Assembly (NCBI RefSeq): GCF_020829495.1
Contig: NZ_JAIVFQ010000021.1
Coordinates: 33,863 to 97,862 of the forward strand
Reading direction: 5' to 3'
Source of the DNA: Nostoc favosum CHAB5714
GTDB lineage: Bacteria > Cyanobacteriota > Cyanobacteriia > Cyanobacteriales > Nostocaceae
Length of the DNA: 64,000 nt
In this document: in pieces, positions 37,533 to 45,611 of the stretch
Numbering within the stretch: position 1 is the stretch's first letter
How the letters are laid out: every line of letters begins with the position of its first letter
The notes under the pieces: generated by a model
The model's input: only the letters and a program-made list of their open reading frames with translations
Databases searched by the model: none
What the model was told of the DNA's origin: nothing
Program-made: the position numbers and the translations under genes

Positions 37533-38447
37533 ATGAGCTTAAATAACCAAGTTCTAGACAAACCGATTTCCGCAGAACTGCCATACGTAGAAGCTAACCT
37601 CAGTTACCTGATCCCAATGGCAGAAAAACCTGTTAACTATACTTACGAACCACCGCCAGGGATTCCTCGCACGAATGCAACTTATCAGACGCACAAACTG
37701 CCAATTTACAATGCTCGTTCTATCTCAGAGAACATCTCGTTAGATCGAGAAGGTTTCGCCTTTACTGGACATAATACTAATGTCCGCAACTTTTACGATG
37801 AAGACGAAGTACGCCGCGTCTACTATCCAGAAGCCGAGCAATTATTAAAAGAGGTGACAGGCGGAACTAAGGTAGTGATATTCGATCACACCCTGCGTAA
37901 CGCTGGTCAGTCAAAGCCAGGTGAGAATAATATTAAGGAACCTGCCAAGCGCGTACACAACGACTTCACCGCCAAATCTGGCTATACTCGCGCCCGTTTG
38001 GAACTAGCAGCGCAAGGCATAGATGATATTGATACGTTATTAAAACAACGATTTGCCATTATCAATGTTTGGCGAGCGATGTCTACGACGGGCTACGCCT
38101 ACGCAACACCAATCCAAGAGTCACCATTAGCAGTGTGTGACGCGCAAAGCATTGCAATAACAGACCTTGTAGCTGGTGATTTAGTGTACCGCGTAGACGC
38201 GAAGCGGCTTGTCGCCAGACATCGCATCGGTGAAACCTACGGAGTCACGTATAACTCCAAACATAAATGGTTCTACTTCCCGCAAATGCACAGAGACGAA
38301 GCACTATTTATTAAATGTTTCGACTCCGCAGAAGACGGATATGCGCGTTTTGCCGCCCATACAGCCTTTGAAGATCCCACCAGCCCAGCCAACGCTCCCC
38401 CACGAGAAAGCATCGAACTACGAACATTCGTCTTTTACCCTGCATAG
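37533..38447 (+). CDS. CmcJ/NvfI-family oxygenase with two in-frame repeat insertions
   Basis: 304 residues of the CmcJ/AsaB/NvfI group (non-haem Fe/2-oxoglutarate-like fold). The family's metal motif is in VHNDF, and the end reads HKWFYFPQM, EALFIKCFDS, FEDPTSPANAPPRESIE. Two stretches look foreign: MSTTGYAYA at about residues 183-191, and RVDAKRLVA at about residues 220-228. Removing them restores VWRATPIQESPLAVCDA and LVYRHRIGETY, which are typical of the family. Both are encoded by palindromic repeats found elsewhere in the window. Whether the enzyme still folds is open. It lies between the GST and TauD genes. Confidence 0.82.
   Translation: MSLNNQVLDKPISAELPYVEANLSYLIPMAEKPVNYTYEPPPGIPRTNATYQTHKLPIYNARSISENISLDREGFAFTGHNTNVRNFYDEDEVRRVYYPEAEQLLKEVTGGTKVVIFDHTLRNAGQSKPGENNIKEPAKRVHNDFTAKSGYTRARLELAAQGIDDIDTLLKQRFAIINVWRAMSTTGYAYATPIQESPLAVCDAQSIAITDLVAGDLVYRVDAKRLVARHRIGETYGVTYNSKHKWFYFPQMHRDEALFIKCFDSAEDGYARFAAHTAFEDPTSPANAPPRESIELRTFVFYPA
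38076..38216 (+). repeat. Two palindromic repeats inserted in the CmcJ-like gene
   Basis: 38076-38105 carries GCGATGTCTACGACGGGC followed by TACGCCTACGC. The same family occurs at 39757, 48912 and 58917. 38190-38216 carries CGCGTAGACGCGAAGCGGC, whose family occurs at 11302 and 45919. Each adds a multiple of three bases, leaving the frame open. Confidence 0.75.
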
Positions 38448-38528
38448 ATCGCAAAAAGTTCTCTCAAGCTCCTACTCTCTGCGCCTCTGCGTGAAACAAA
38501 TTAATTAATCCTTGGAGACACAAATATT

Positions 38529-39512
38529 ATGACTTCCCAACACTTTGACATCAAACCAATCGCCGGACGTATCGGTGCAAAAATCATTGGTGTTGACTTG
38601 AGCAATAACCTCAGCAATGAAATCATCAGCGATATCCGTAAAGCTTTAGTTAAACACAAAGTCATCTTCTTCCGAGATCAGAACCTTGACGCTCAAGGAC
38701 AAGTAGCCTTCGCCCGACGCTTTGGGGAAGTCACCACAGCCCATCCCACCGTTCCCTCATTGCCAGAAAACCCAGAAGTTCTTGACCTGAATTACGGCAA
38801 GACTGTGAGCCGCGCCAACACTTGGCACACCGATGTCACATTTGTAGATCGTCCTCCTCTTGGTTCTATTTTGCGGGCGCTTGTCATCCCACCGTCGGGA
38901 GGTGACACCATTTGGGCAAACTCCGTGACTGCTTATGAAGATTTACCAACTCACTTACGTAATCTTGCTGACCAACTCTGGGCAGTACACAGCAACGCCT
39001 ACGATTATGCAGCAGCTACAATTGACTTGCCAGAAGAAGTCTTAAAGTATCGGGCTGTTTTCACCTCGACTTTATACGAAACTCTACATCCAGTTGTCCG
39101 CATCCATCCTGAATCTGGTGAACGTGGTTTATTTATTGGTGGGTTTGTGCGTCGCCTGCGTGGTTTATCACAGAATGAATCCGATGAAATCGTGAAATTG
39201 TTGCAAGCTTACATCACACGTCCTGAGAACACAGTCCGGTGGCGCTGGAAAGTTGGCGATGTGGCTTTCTGGGATAATCGCGCTACTCAACATTATGCGA
39301 TCGCTGACTACGGTAATCAACCTCGCCACGTTCAGCGAGTCACACTTGTGGGTGATATTCCTGTTGGTATTGACGGTAAGCAGAGTGAGGCTATTAAGGG
39401 AGATTCTTCTGCATATAATCGACGTGAGGCAGTGATATCATGTCCGGGTAATGACTTACGATTAAGCACCAGTTTGAAGCCACCAATGAAAACCCGTCAG
39501 ACCACGGATTAA
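38529..39512 (+). CDS. TauD/TfdA-family 2-oxoglutarate dioxygenase
   Basis: 327 residues. The Fe(II) facial triad is clear: NTWHTDVTF gives His100 and Asp102, and RATQHYAIADY gives the distal His at about 255. The 2-oxoglutarate-binding Arg lies in RHVQRVTL. The N-terminus FDIKPIAGRIGAKIIGVDLS is standard for TauD, which releases sulfite from taurine, and for TfdA, which cleaves aryloxyacetates. Sequence alone does not separate these substrates. GGAGAC precedes the ATG. It is the last gene of the plus-strand GST-CmcJ-TauD run, and a truncated MITE follows it. Confidence 0.88.
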   Translation: MTSQHFDIKPIAGRIGAKIIGVDLSNNLSNEIISDIRKALVKHKVIFFRDQNLDAQGQVAFARRFGEVTTAHPTVPSLPENPEVLDLNYGKTVSRANTWHTDVTFVDRPPLGSILRALVIPPSGGDTIWANSVTAYEDLPTHLRNLADQLWAVHSNAYDYAAATIDLPEEVLKYRAVFTSTLYETLHPVVRIHPESGERGLFIGGFVRRLRGLSQNESDEIVKLLQAYITRPENTVRWRWKVGDVAFWDNRATQHYAIADYGNQPRHVQRVTLVGDIPVGIDGKQSEAIKGDSSAYNRREAVISCPGNDLRLSTSLKPPMKTRQTTD

Positions 39513-39554
39513 ATCTGGCTGTTGGAGTAAAGATTGACACCGATGAAATAAGAC

Positions 39555-39678
39555 ATCTCCCCCAACCCCCCGATAAATTGGGGGGCTTTAATTCCGGTTC
39601 CCCCCAATTTATCGGGGGGTTAGGGGGGATCGATAAGTGCCTAAAATCACAGCAAACTACTTTTCAAACAACCTCTTA
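39555..39678. mobile_element. Partial MITE, same family as 34074-34243
   Basis: The right end ACTTTTCAAACAACCTCT and the inner TAAAATCACAGCAAA match the copy at 34074-34243 in reverse orientation. Two perfect 20-bp arms, CCCCCCGATAAATTGGGGGG (39566-39585) and its mirror (39600-39619), make a stable hairpin. The other terminal repeat is missing. The hairpin could end transcription after the TauD gene. Confidence 0.65.
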
Positions 39679-39756
39679 GTCGTATTGAACAACTTCGATT
39701 CCGTCGAAATCCTCAAGCGGGAGCAATGCGATTTTGTGAGGTCGGCTAAAAAAGGT

Positions 39757-39785
39757 GCGATGCCTTCGGCGGGCGCAGCCATCGC
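39757..39785. repeat. GCGATGCCT palindromic repeat
   Basis: GCGATGCCTTCGGCGGGC followed by GCAGCCATCGC. It belongs to the family inserted in the CmcJ-like gene. The surrounding 39679-40148 is AT-rich and holds no other supported feature. Confidence 0.6.
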
Positions 39786-40148
39786 TAAAAATTATATTTA
39801 AGTACAAGGTGATTTTATTTGCAAATAAAATACTTGTTTACACGAGAATTAATCTTGATGAAATATCTCAAAAAGATTGCTAGCAAGTCATTCGACGATT
39901 ATTCCTAAGAATATCTGCAATCAGTCTTTTATACTTAGTATTAAGTATATAAAAAAATAAATTAAAGACATGATTAAAGTATAAAATTTATCAAGCAGTT
40001 TGGGGTTTGATAAAGGAATTAAAGATAGAACCACAGAAATTATCCCAACTTCCAGCTATCCATTGACAACGCAGATGTAACATAATTTCTGCAGGCTCTC
40101 GCTAGAGAGCAGATTTGACCAATAACGTCCTAATTTCCTAGTTTGACT

Positions 40149-40319
40149 ATGAAGACGAAAGCCAAAGACAACTACAGAGTCCGTAACTGGCAGGAATACG
40201 ATGCGGCACTCAAGCAGCGAGGCAGTCTGGCTTTCTGGGTGAGTGAGGAAGTAATTGAACAATGGCGCAACGAAAAGAAGCAGGACAGAAAGGAGCTTCT
40301 AATTATTACAGTGATATAG
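40149..40319 (+). pseudogene. Truncated IS5-family transposase (N-terminal piece)
   Basis: 56 codons from ATG: KDNYRVRNWQEYDAALKQRG, then SLAFWVSEEVIEQW. This is the N-terminal HTH region of IS5-family (IS903-like) transposases. The sequence breaks off after KKQDRKELL and stops at 40319; the DDE catalytic domain is absent. It is a different subgroup from the remnants at 41760-42089. Confidence 0.7.
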
Positions 40320-40368
40320 CGCTGGTGACTCTGCCGCTAAACAGGTATCTACTACCTCCAAAGATTTC

Positions 40369-41073
40369 TTATTTAACTTCTTCATCCCAGATACCTACCT
40401 TCTCAAATGCTCCATAAGCAAGTTTCAGAAAGTTTACTACTCTCTGTCTTCCTATAATTCCAAATTCTTTATTCTCTCTTGCCTCAGCAAAGGTCATTCT
40501 ATTTTGGTCTATTATGTTTCTTTCTTTATATGCTAGCTTCGGGAAATCTATAACAATAATTTTATATTTTTTGATTAGTTTCTGTATATTCATATCTAAG
40601 TCTACATGCTCCCAATCATCACACAGCCCTAAATTGCGTACCAAAATATGAGGCATTTTCTCCCCGTAGCTATTCACTGACTGTCCAAACAAATTAAGGC
40701 TATCATATCCTCCTGTAGAGACAAACCATTTGCAAAAAGTTACTCCCTCGGAATTCCCTAGTTCAATTAACTGATTTCTTTCTATCCAGTCAAAGACTGC
40801 TCTATGTGATTGTGCTGCCAAATTCACAACTACTGGCTTACTTGTCGCCATCTCAAATATTCTATCTGCCTTATCAGCCTGCCGTTCATTCTCGCTAAAC
40901 ACCGCATACTGACATATTCCCTTATAGACTCCTGCCACATCTGGATTTGACCTATCTGTTTCTACTGGTACAAACGGAATTTTCTTATCCAGAAAGTACT
41001 GAATCATTGTCCTAGTTACTAGAGACTTCCCTACTCCACCCTTTTCACCATCTACCAAATGAATCGTCGGCAT
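40369..41073 (-). CDS. ParA/MinD-like P-loop ATPase, plasmid type
   Basis: 234 residues. The deviant Walker A GEKGGVGKSLVTR near residue 10 has the signature Lys of ParA/MinD/StbB-like ATPases. PVETDRSNPDVAGVY follows as the usual switch I region, and KIIVIDFPKLAY is a plausible Walker B. Such proteins position plasmids or mobilisation complexes. It lies 11 bp downstream of another minus-strand gene and forms an apparent operon with it. The pairing, AT-rich base use and surrounding transposase debris suggest an integrated plasmid piece; no replication gene is visible. Confidence 0.75.
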   Translation of the reverse strand: MPTIHLVDGEKGGVGKSLVTRTMIQYFLDKKIPFVPVETDRSNPDVAGVYKGICQYAVFSENERQADKADRIFEMATSKPVVVNLAAQSHRAVFDWIERNQLIELGNSEGVTFCKWFVSTGGYDSLNLFGQSVNSYGEKMPHILVRNLGLCDDWEHVDLDMNIQKLIKKYKIIVIDFPKLAYKERNIIDQNRMTFAEARENKEFGIIGRQRVVNFLKLAYGAFEKVGIWDEEVK

Positions 41074-41084
41074 AACACCTACCC

Positions 41085-41654
41085 CTAATACTGATTAAAC
41101 TCACTCGATATATCTGAACTAGGCTTAGAAGTTTTTGGCGTTTGTCGCCTAGTAGTTTTAGCAGTTTTCTGAAAGTCCTTGCCCCCATCTGACAATGATT
41201 GCTTCTCTTGTGACTCCTCTGTTGATTGACCTAAATCTTTTAGAGCGTTTTGAGAGTCTTCAGTTACTCCTATAACTACTGGTGTTACCGATGATTTTGT
41301 TGTAGTCTGACTCGAATCTTCAAAACATAAAACTTGTTTTGGTTTAGCCCTTTGCTGACGAGAACGCTTTTCTTTTTGAATCTCAGTTAAGTATTGCTTA
41401 AGTGTCGCTGCTGAAACTTTTATTTCTTGCTTCTCTAGTAGCTCCGATAGGTCTTGATAACTATAGCCCTTTTTCAGCGCTGATTGAAGTTGTTCACGCA
41501 GAAAGTAAATACTCTCTCGCAGGGATAATTCTTCTTTAACCTTCTCTTCTAGCTTCTCTAATTCTCCTAGCGTGGTTTGGAGTTTATCAATTGGAATCTT
41601 CTGTCCTGGGGTTGTGCGTACCATTTCTGATGATGACTGAACTGAAAATTTCAT
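41085..41654 (-). CDS. Hypothetical plasmid-type accessory protein, coiled coil
   Basis: 189 residues from ATG at 41654, with TAGGA a few bases upstream; the frame is open 26 codons further 5'. Residues of about 20-60 are a strongly charged coiled coil (KLQTTLGELEKLEEKVKEEL). A helical segment follows, YSYQDLSELLEKQEIKVSAA, that resembles an HTH as in small plasmid partition or mobilisation regulators. The tail is Ser/Thr/Lys-rich and probably disordered. I do not recognise the family. Position directly before the ParA-like gene suggests a DNA-binding partner (ParB/StbA-like role); this is inference only. Confidence 0.6.
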   Translation of the reverse strand: MKFSVQSSSEMVRTTPGQKIPIDKLQTTLGELEKLEEKVKEELSLRESIYFLREQLQSALKKGYSYQDLSELLEKQEIKVSAATLKQYLTEIQKEKRSRQQRAKPKQVLCFEDSSQTTTKSSVTPVVIGVTEDSQNALKDLGQSTEESQEKQSLSDGGKDFQKTAKTTRRQTPKTSKPSSDISSEFNQY

Positions 41655-41759
41655 TAATCCTATCACCACATGTTCTTGTGTGGGTGATAACCACACACAC
41701 ATTAATGAAACCAAGCTCTCATACCATTTCACGAAATGCTTGATACAAATGATTAGTCT

Positions 41760-41913
41760 CTAATTCTTTCCCCCTGCTCGATAACGATATAACACTGCTT
41801 CGACAAACAATTAATTATCTGTCTTCCGTGGCTCCCACATAGCCCTCTCGCCCAGGTGGCAGGTCTTTGATTCTCTCCCACTGGCCGTCTCGTAGTGCGT
41901 ATCGGCCTCTCAT
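41760..41913 (-). pseudogene. IS5-family transposase, 5' fragment with frameshift
   Basis: Minus strand from ATG at 41913: MRGRYALRDGQWERIKDL then PPGREGYVGATEDR and stop. A frame change then gives LFVEAVLYRYRAGGKN. These are consecutive parts of the N-terminal domain of IS5 (IS1031/IS427-like) transposases. The terminal inverted repeat at 41964-41982 lies 50 bp upstream. The rest of the transposase is missing. Confidence 0.75.
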
Positions 41914-41963
41914 CGTTTTCTTGTTGTTTATTCTTTTTTAGCAGTTCTCATTCCAGTTTACCT

Positions 41964-42089
41964 AATTGATGACACGCCCTAAGCAGTACCGAGCGTTCGC
42001 AACGGGCTACGACAAACGCGCTACAAACTTTCTAGGTGCAATTTATCTGGCTGCTTCTGTCATTTGGCTCAATTGATGACACGCCCTAA
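41964..42089. repeat. Two same-orientation IS5 terminal repeats
   Basis: AATTGATGACACGCCCTAA occurs identically at 41964-41982 and 42071-42089. The left copy is the 5' end of the minus-strand remnant, and the right copy is the 3' end of the plus-strand remnant. Two broken insertion sequences therefore meet here. Confidence 0.75.
41981..42076 (+). pseudogene. IS5-family transposase, 3' fragment
   Basis: The plus strand reads KQYRAFATGYDKRATNFLGA then IYLAASVIWLN and stop at 42076. This is the extreme C-terminus of IS5-family transposases (usual form RYDKRA..FLA..YLAA..IWLN). The terminal repeat follows at once. It begins exactly at the end of the other terminal repeat, so all upstream coding sequence was lost. 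Confidence 0.72.
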
Positions 42090-42518
42090 CAATGTCGGGC
42101 AACCCAACCACTGCAGTTGAAAAACAGTTTGGTTTGAAGATTTCGCCACTGCAGGAACCATCCGCCCCCATTGCTTACCCGATTCGGTGGGACGATAGGG
42201 AATTTTCTTGTCCAATGTTCTATATTGCAGTCCAGAATTTAGTAACCATTTGTTGACCAACCGTGCAGACATTCCCACTACCTCGCCGATTTGTGTTGGG
42301 TTGAGAAATGCGTCTTCTGTGGTATTAGTGCAAGCGATCGCAGTTTTTAACTCATCTGCTGCTGGCTTAAGTGTGGGGTTAACTCTGGTGGCGGCGTTAA
42401 CTGCTAACTGGGCTGTGAGGGATTTGTCTAATCCGGCAAATTCCTCCAACATCATTTGCACATATAAGAGTGCATTTTTGAGGCGATATTCTCTGGCGAT
42501 CGCACCCCTAAGTTGCAT
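42069..42518 (-). pseudogene. Truncated phage/plasmid-type HTH protein (KilAC-like)
   Basis: 149 codons from the first ATG. The frame has a helical N-terminal part, then LNPTQIGEVVGMSARLVNKW, LLNSGLQYRT and YRPTESGKQWGRM, which is the winged-HTH pattern of phage antirepressor C-terminal (KilAC-like) domains. The last 11 residues (GCPTLLGRVIN) and the stop come from the IS5 terminal repeat at 42071-42089, so the native C-terminus was cut off. The 5' side is open without a good ribosome-binding site and is probably truncated too. Confidence 0.55.
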
Positions 42519-42597
42519 CTCACTAGCGGCAAGGTTAATGTCAGCAAAAATTTTCGATTTTTATGAAAATAATTAGCTTGGTAATGCTAAGATCAAA

Positions 42598-42764
42598 GCT
42601 GACTTTTCCCGTTATCTCCTTGATTGAGCGATCGCTTACTATACCCCTAGCTTTAAGCCCTATTCTCTCGTGATTTATTGTCACTAATATTAAGTTATTG
42701 AGAATAAAGTATAGTCTGAAACCCTTGCAATTTCGTTGTTTCATGACTTAACGGGAAAAGTCAG
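42598..42764. mobile_element. MITE with 16-bp inverted repeats and 9-bp target duplication
   Basis: CTGACTTTTCCCGTTA (42599-42614) and TAACGGGAAAAGTCAG (42749-42764) are perfect inverted repeats. AAGATCAAA flanks the element at 42589-42597 and 42765-42773, a probable target-site duplication with one extra G on the left. The interior has no transposase and includes one GCGATCGC. The intact duplication suggests a relatively recent insertion. Confidence 0.75.
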
Positions 42765-42773
42765 AAGATCAAA

Positions 42774-43276
42774 TAAATAAACAAACAAATTAATATTTTC
42801 CAAATTAAAATAGCAATTCTCTCTGAAGATATGCTTAAAAAAGGTTAACTCTATAAAGGTTTATTTATAAAGCTAGTTAAAGGTAGAAATATTTAAAAGA
42901 TTATAAAATAATATATATAACTTGCAAATAGTGTTAGGAAGCGATAAAATTTGCATTAAAGATACGGAAAATTACTCTTTTTAATCCATTATAACCTTTA
43001 ATGCGGTTAAAAAGTATGATTAAAACGAAGGGAGGTACATTAATTTTCATGTAATAATATGACCAAACTTAAGCTAATTAATTATATCAAACAATATCAA
43101 GATAAAAAATTAGCGATAGAATTAACGCGATGTGTAACTTTCTCTAAATTATTGTGGAATTGTTCAAATTCCTCTTTACCCCACAATGAATCAAGGTTTA
43201 ACAAAATTAAGTTGCACACTGCATTAATTAATAAAATTACATAATAATCAGCAAAAGTATTACTGGAGAGTGATTT
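42774..43276. other. Very AT-rich gene-poor stretch
   Basis: About 500 bp of strongly AT-rich DNA. A possible 61-codon ORF at 43059-43244 has no close ribosome-binding site (GGGAGGT is more than 20 bases away) and no recognisable family, so it is not called. This may be the upstream control region of the AAA cassette. Confidence 0.4.
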
Positions 43277-43317
43277 AGGATGTATATAGGATATGAAGCT
43301 TATCCTATATACATCCT
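43277..43317. repeat. Perfect 17-bp-arm palindrome upstream of the AAA gene
   Basis: AGGATGTATATAGGATA and TATCCTATATACATCCT are perfect inverted arms around a 7-nt loop (TGAAGCT). The right end is 61 bp before the ATG at 43379. It lacks a T-run, so an operator or a leader hairpin is at least as likely as a terminator. Confidence 0.65.
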
Positions 43318-43378
43318 AGTCCTAGCCTTTTTTGTAATTACATAAATTCTTGTGCAGAACAGCAGAGAGGATAAGTGC

Positions 43379-44746
43379 ATGGATTCTATAGAACTTGAAC
43401 CTTTAGTTGAAATTGTTAATCGCAAGCTACTTGAAAAGCAAATTCGCCCTCTCAATTACACAGAAATTCTGATTATGCAAGGTATTTGGCAATATCAAAC
43501 GTATCACCAAATTGCTCAAGAGAGGGGCTATAGTGCTGGCTACTTTACTAACGTCGTTGCTCCACAATTGTGCCAACGACTCACCGAACTCGTCGGTAGT
43601 CGTGTTACCAAAAAAAATTGCCGAGTGTTACTGGAGTCTTATCTTGATGCTACCTGTACGGTTTTAAAAACAACGATTCTAAAGCAAGATTCTGTGGACT
43701 CATTCCCTGATACCGACCAAAAACCGTCACCTAGCTACCCCAGTGGTCCAGTTCCGCTTGGTTCCTCTTTTTACATTGAAAATTCTACCCTTTCTACACG
43801 AGTTTATGAAGAAATTTCTAAACCAGGAGCCTTAGTACGGATAAAAGCTCCCAAGGAAATGGGTAAAACTTCAATGTTGTTGAGGATTTTGAACTACGCT
43901 GACTCCCAAGGCTACCGCACTGTAAGTCTTAATTTGGAACAGATTGACAGTTCAATTTTGAATGAATTAAATCTATTTTTGCGCTGGCTATGTGCTAATG
44001 TCAGCCGCCAACTACAAATTGAACCAAGATTAGACGACTATTGGGATGAAGATATCGGCAGCAAAGTCAGCTGTTCATTATATTTCCGAAAGCATTTACT
44101 AGAGCAAATCAACTCTCCTGTAGTCTTGGTTTTAGACGAAGTGAACCAGATTTTTGAACATCCACAAGTGGCAAGAGATTTTCTACCGATGTTGCGTTCG
44201 TGGTATGAAGAAGCCAGAAGACTGCTCATCTGGCAGAAGCTGCGCCTGATTGTGGTTCACTCGACAGAAATTTATGTTCCTTTGCAGCTAAACCAGTCAC
44301 CTTTTAATGTAGGGCTACCAATTCAGTTAGACAATTTTAGTTTCGAGCAGGTACAGCAGCTAGCTCAATGCTATGGACTCGACTGGAACGATGGAGAAGA
44401 AGCTAGACAACTAATAGACATGGTAGGAGGACATCCAGCATTAATACACACAGCAATATATCATCTAAGCCGTAAGGAAATGACTTTGAAGCAAATACTA
44501 AAAACAGCCCCCAGATATACCGGAATTTATTCCTATCATCTACAACGTCATTGGGCAAATTTACAACAACAACCGGAACTAGAAGTTGCTCTTTATAAAG
44601 TTATGAGTTCTACTGAACCAGTGCAACTAGAACCAATCATTGCTTACAAGTTAAGCAGTATGGGGCTAATCAAGTTAGATGGCAGCCAAGCAACACCGAG
44701 TTGTCAACTGTATAAGCAGTATTTTAAGAATCATTTATCAAATTAA
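43379..44746 (+). CDS. HTH-AAA (AAA_35) ATPase, vMAP-type N-terminus
   Basis: 455 residues from ATG at 43379 (GAGAGGA 7-8 bases upstream). The first 95 or so residues match the N-terminal HTH of cyanobacterial vWA-MoxR-associated/AAA-like proteins (LNYTEILIMQGIWQYQTYHQ, YFTNVVAPQLCQRLTELVG). The AAA-like domain (about 130-440) has GSSFYIEN, the Walker A-like KAPKEMGKTSMLL, Walker B VVLVLDEVNQIF and IVVHSTEIY, ending with a winged-helix region (SSMGLIKLDG). Such proteins are proposed to work in signalling or conflict systems. The next gene downstream, 131 bp on, may be its effector or partner. Long palindromes lie on either side of the pair. Confidence 0.75.
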   Translation: MDSIELEPLVEIVNRKLLEKQIRPLNYTEILIMQGIWQYQTYHQIAQERGYSAGYFTNVVAPQLCQRLTELVGSRVTKKNCRVLLESYLDATCTVLKTTILKQDSVDSFPDTDQKPSPSYPSGPVPLGSSFYIENSTLSTRVYEEISKPGALVRIKAPKEMGKTSMLLRILNYADSQGYRTVSLNLEQIDSSILNELNLFLRWLCANVSRQLQIEPRLDDYWDEDIGSKVSCSLYFRKHLLEQINSPVVLVLDEVNQIFEHPQVARDFLPMLRSWYEEARRLLIWQKLRLIVVHSTEIYVPLQLNQSPFNVGLPIQLDNFSFEQVQQLAQCYGLDWNDGEEARQLIDMVGGHPALIHTAIYHLSRKEMTLKQILKTAPRYTGIYSYHLQRHWANLQQQPELEVALYKVMSSTEPVQLEPIIAYKLSSMGLIKLDGSQATPSCQLYKQYFKNHLSN

Positions 44747-44877
44747 AATTGTGTTATAACTTTGTAGTATAATTGTAGTTAAGACTTGTAGATGAGAGTC
44801 TCACATTTTTGAATAAAAATTTTATTCAAGAAAGAATAGACAAGCTTCCAACCAATGAAAATAAGGATACAAATCAA

Positions 44878-45480
44878 ATGCCATTACTCCCAAAAGAAAT
44901 ACCTAGTAATAAGTTAGCTGAACATCTCAATCAGAATCTATCCGGAAGTGCAAATCAGCCTTTTTCGGTAGATTTTTTGCTATTAACTTGCCTATTATCT
45001 TATTTAATGACCTTAGTTTTGCTTAGTCAATGGGGCGAAGAAAAGTTTAAAGAAATCGCTGCAAAAACTGGCGATCGCTTCGAGGAGTGGGAGTATTCTT
45101 TAGTACAAACATTCAAACAGGAGGTTCAGAAAGGAACAGAGTATAAAGAGATATTCCAAATGCTAGATAAACAGATTGAACAAAACGGCGAAAAACTGCC
45201 CAAGTTTACAGATTTATTTAGCGGAGCAAATGAGATATTTGAAATAGATCTACTCTTTGATATCGACGGGCTTTCTATAGAGCCTACTCATTTAAGGAGC
45301 ATGGACTTAACATTCCACTTAAAAGTTCCTTATCCTGTACGCATCTATATAGATCCAAATAATGATGAAGAGATTGATCGCCTTGTGAAATGGATCGATA
45401 CTCTTAAAAAATGGTTAGTAGAACCCACGAGTAAATTACCTCGCCCTGAGAGTAACTATATCCCTGTTTATACTTCCTAA
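44878..45480 (+). CDS. Hypothetical protein with one membrane segment, AAA partner
   Basis: 200 residues from ATG at 44878 (AAGGA 10 bases upstream); a TTG at 44809 would add 23 residues. One clear membrane span lies near residues 31-50 (FLLLTCLLSYLMTLVLLSQW). It is followed by a soluble helical domain with an acidic face (WGEEKFKEIAAKTGDRFEEW) and a C-terminal region ending in KWIDTLKKWLVEP. I do not recognise the family. The tight position after the HTH-AAA ATPase on the same strand suggests that they work together, perhaps with this protein as a membrane-tethered effector; that is inference. Confidence 0.6.
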   Translation: MPLLPKEIPSNKLAEHLNQNLSGSANQPFSVDFLLLTCLLSYLMTLVLLSQWGEEKFKEIAAKTGDRFEEWEYSLVQTFKQEVQKGTEYKEIFQMLDKQIEQNGEKLPKFTDLFSGANEIFEIDLLFDIDGLSIEPTHLRSMDLTFHLKVPYPVRIYIDPNNDEEIDRLVKWIDTLKKWLVEPTSKLPRPESNYIPVYTS

Positions 45481-45611
45481 AAAACATCTTTAGCCTAGAA
45501 GAAAACAGTCAATTGCTTTCTTTTATTTCCCCTTTCTCATACCTTGCACCTTACCCTGAGTAAGTCTTGAGCTTCAGTTACGGCTTCATAGCCAAAGTCC
45601 GCTTTAACAGA

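Noticed and set aside
43059..43244. 61-codon plus-strand ORF in AT-rich DNA
   Set aside because: No ribosome-binding site at usable distance, no recognisable domain and composition like the non-coding flanks.
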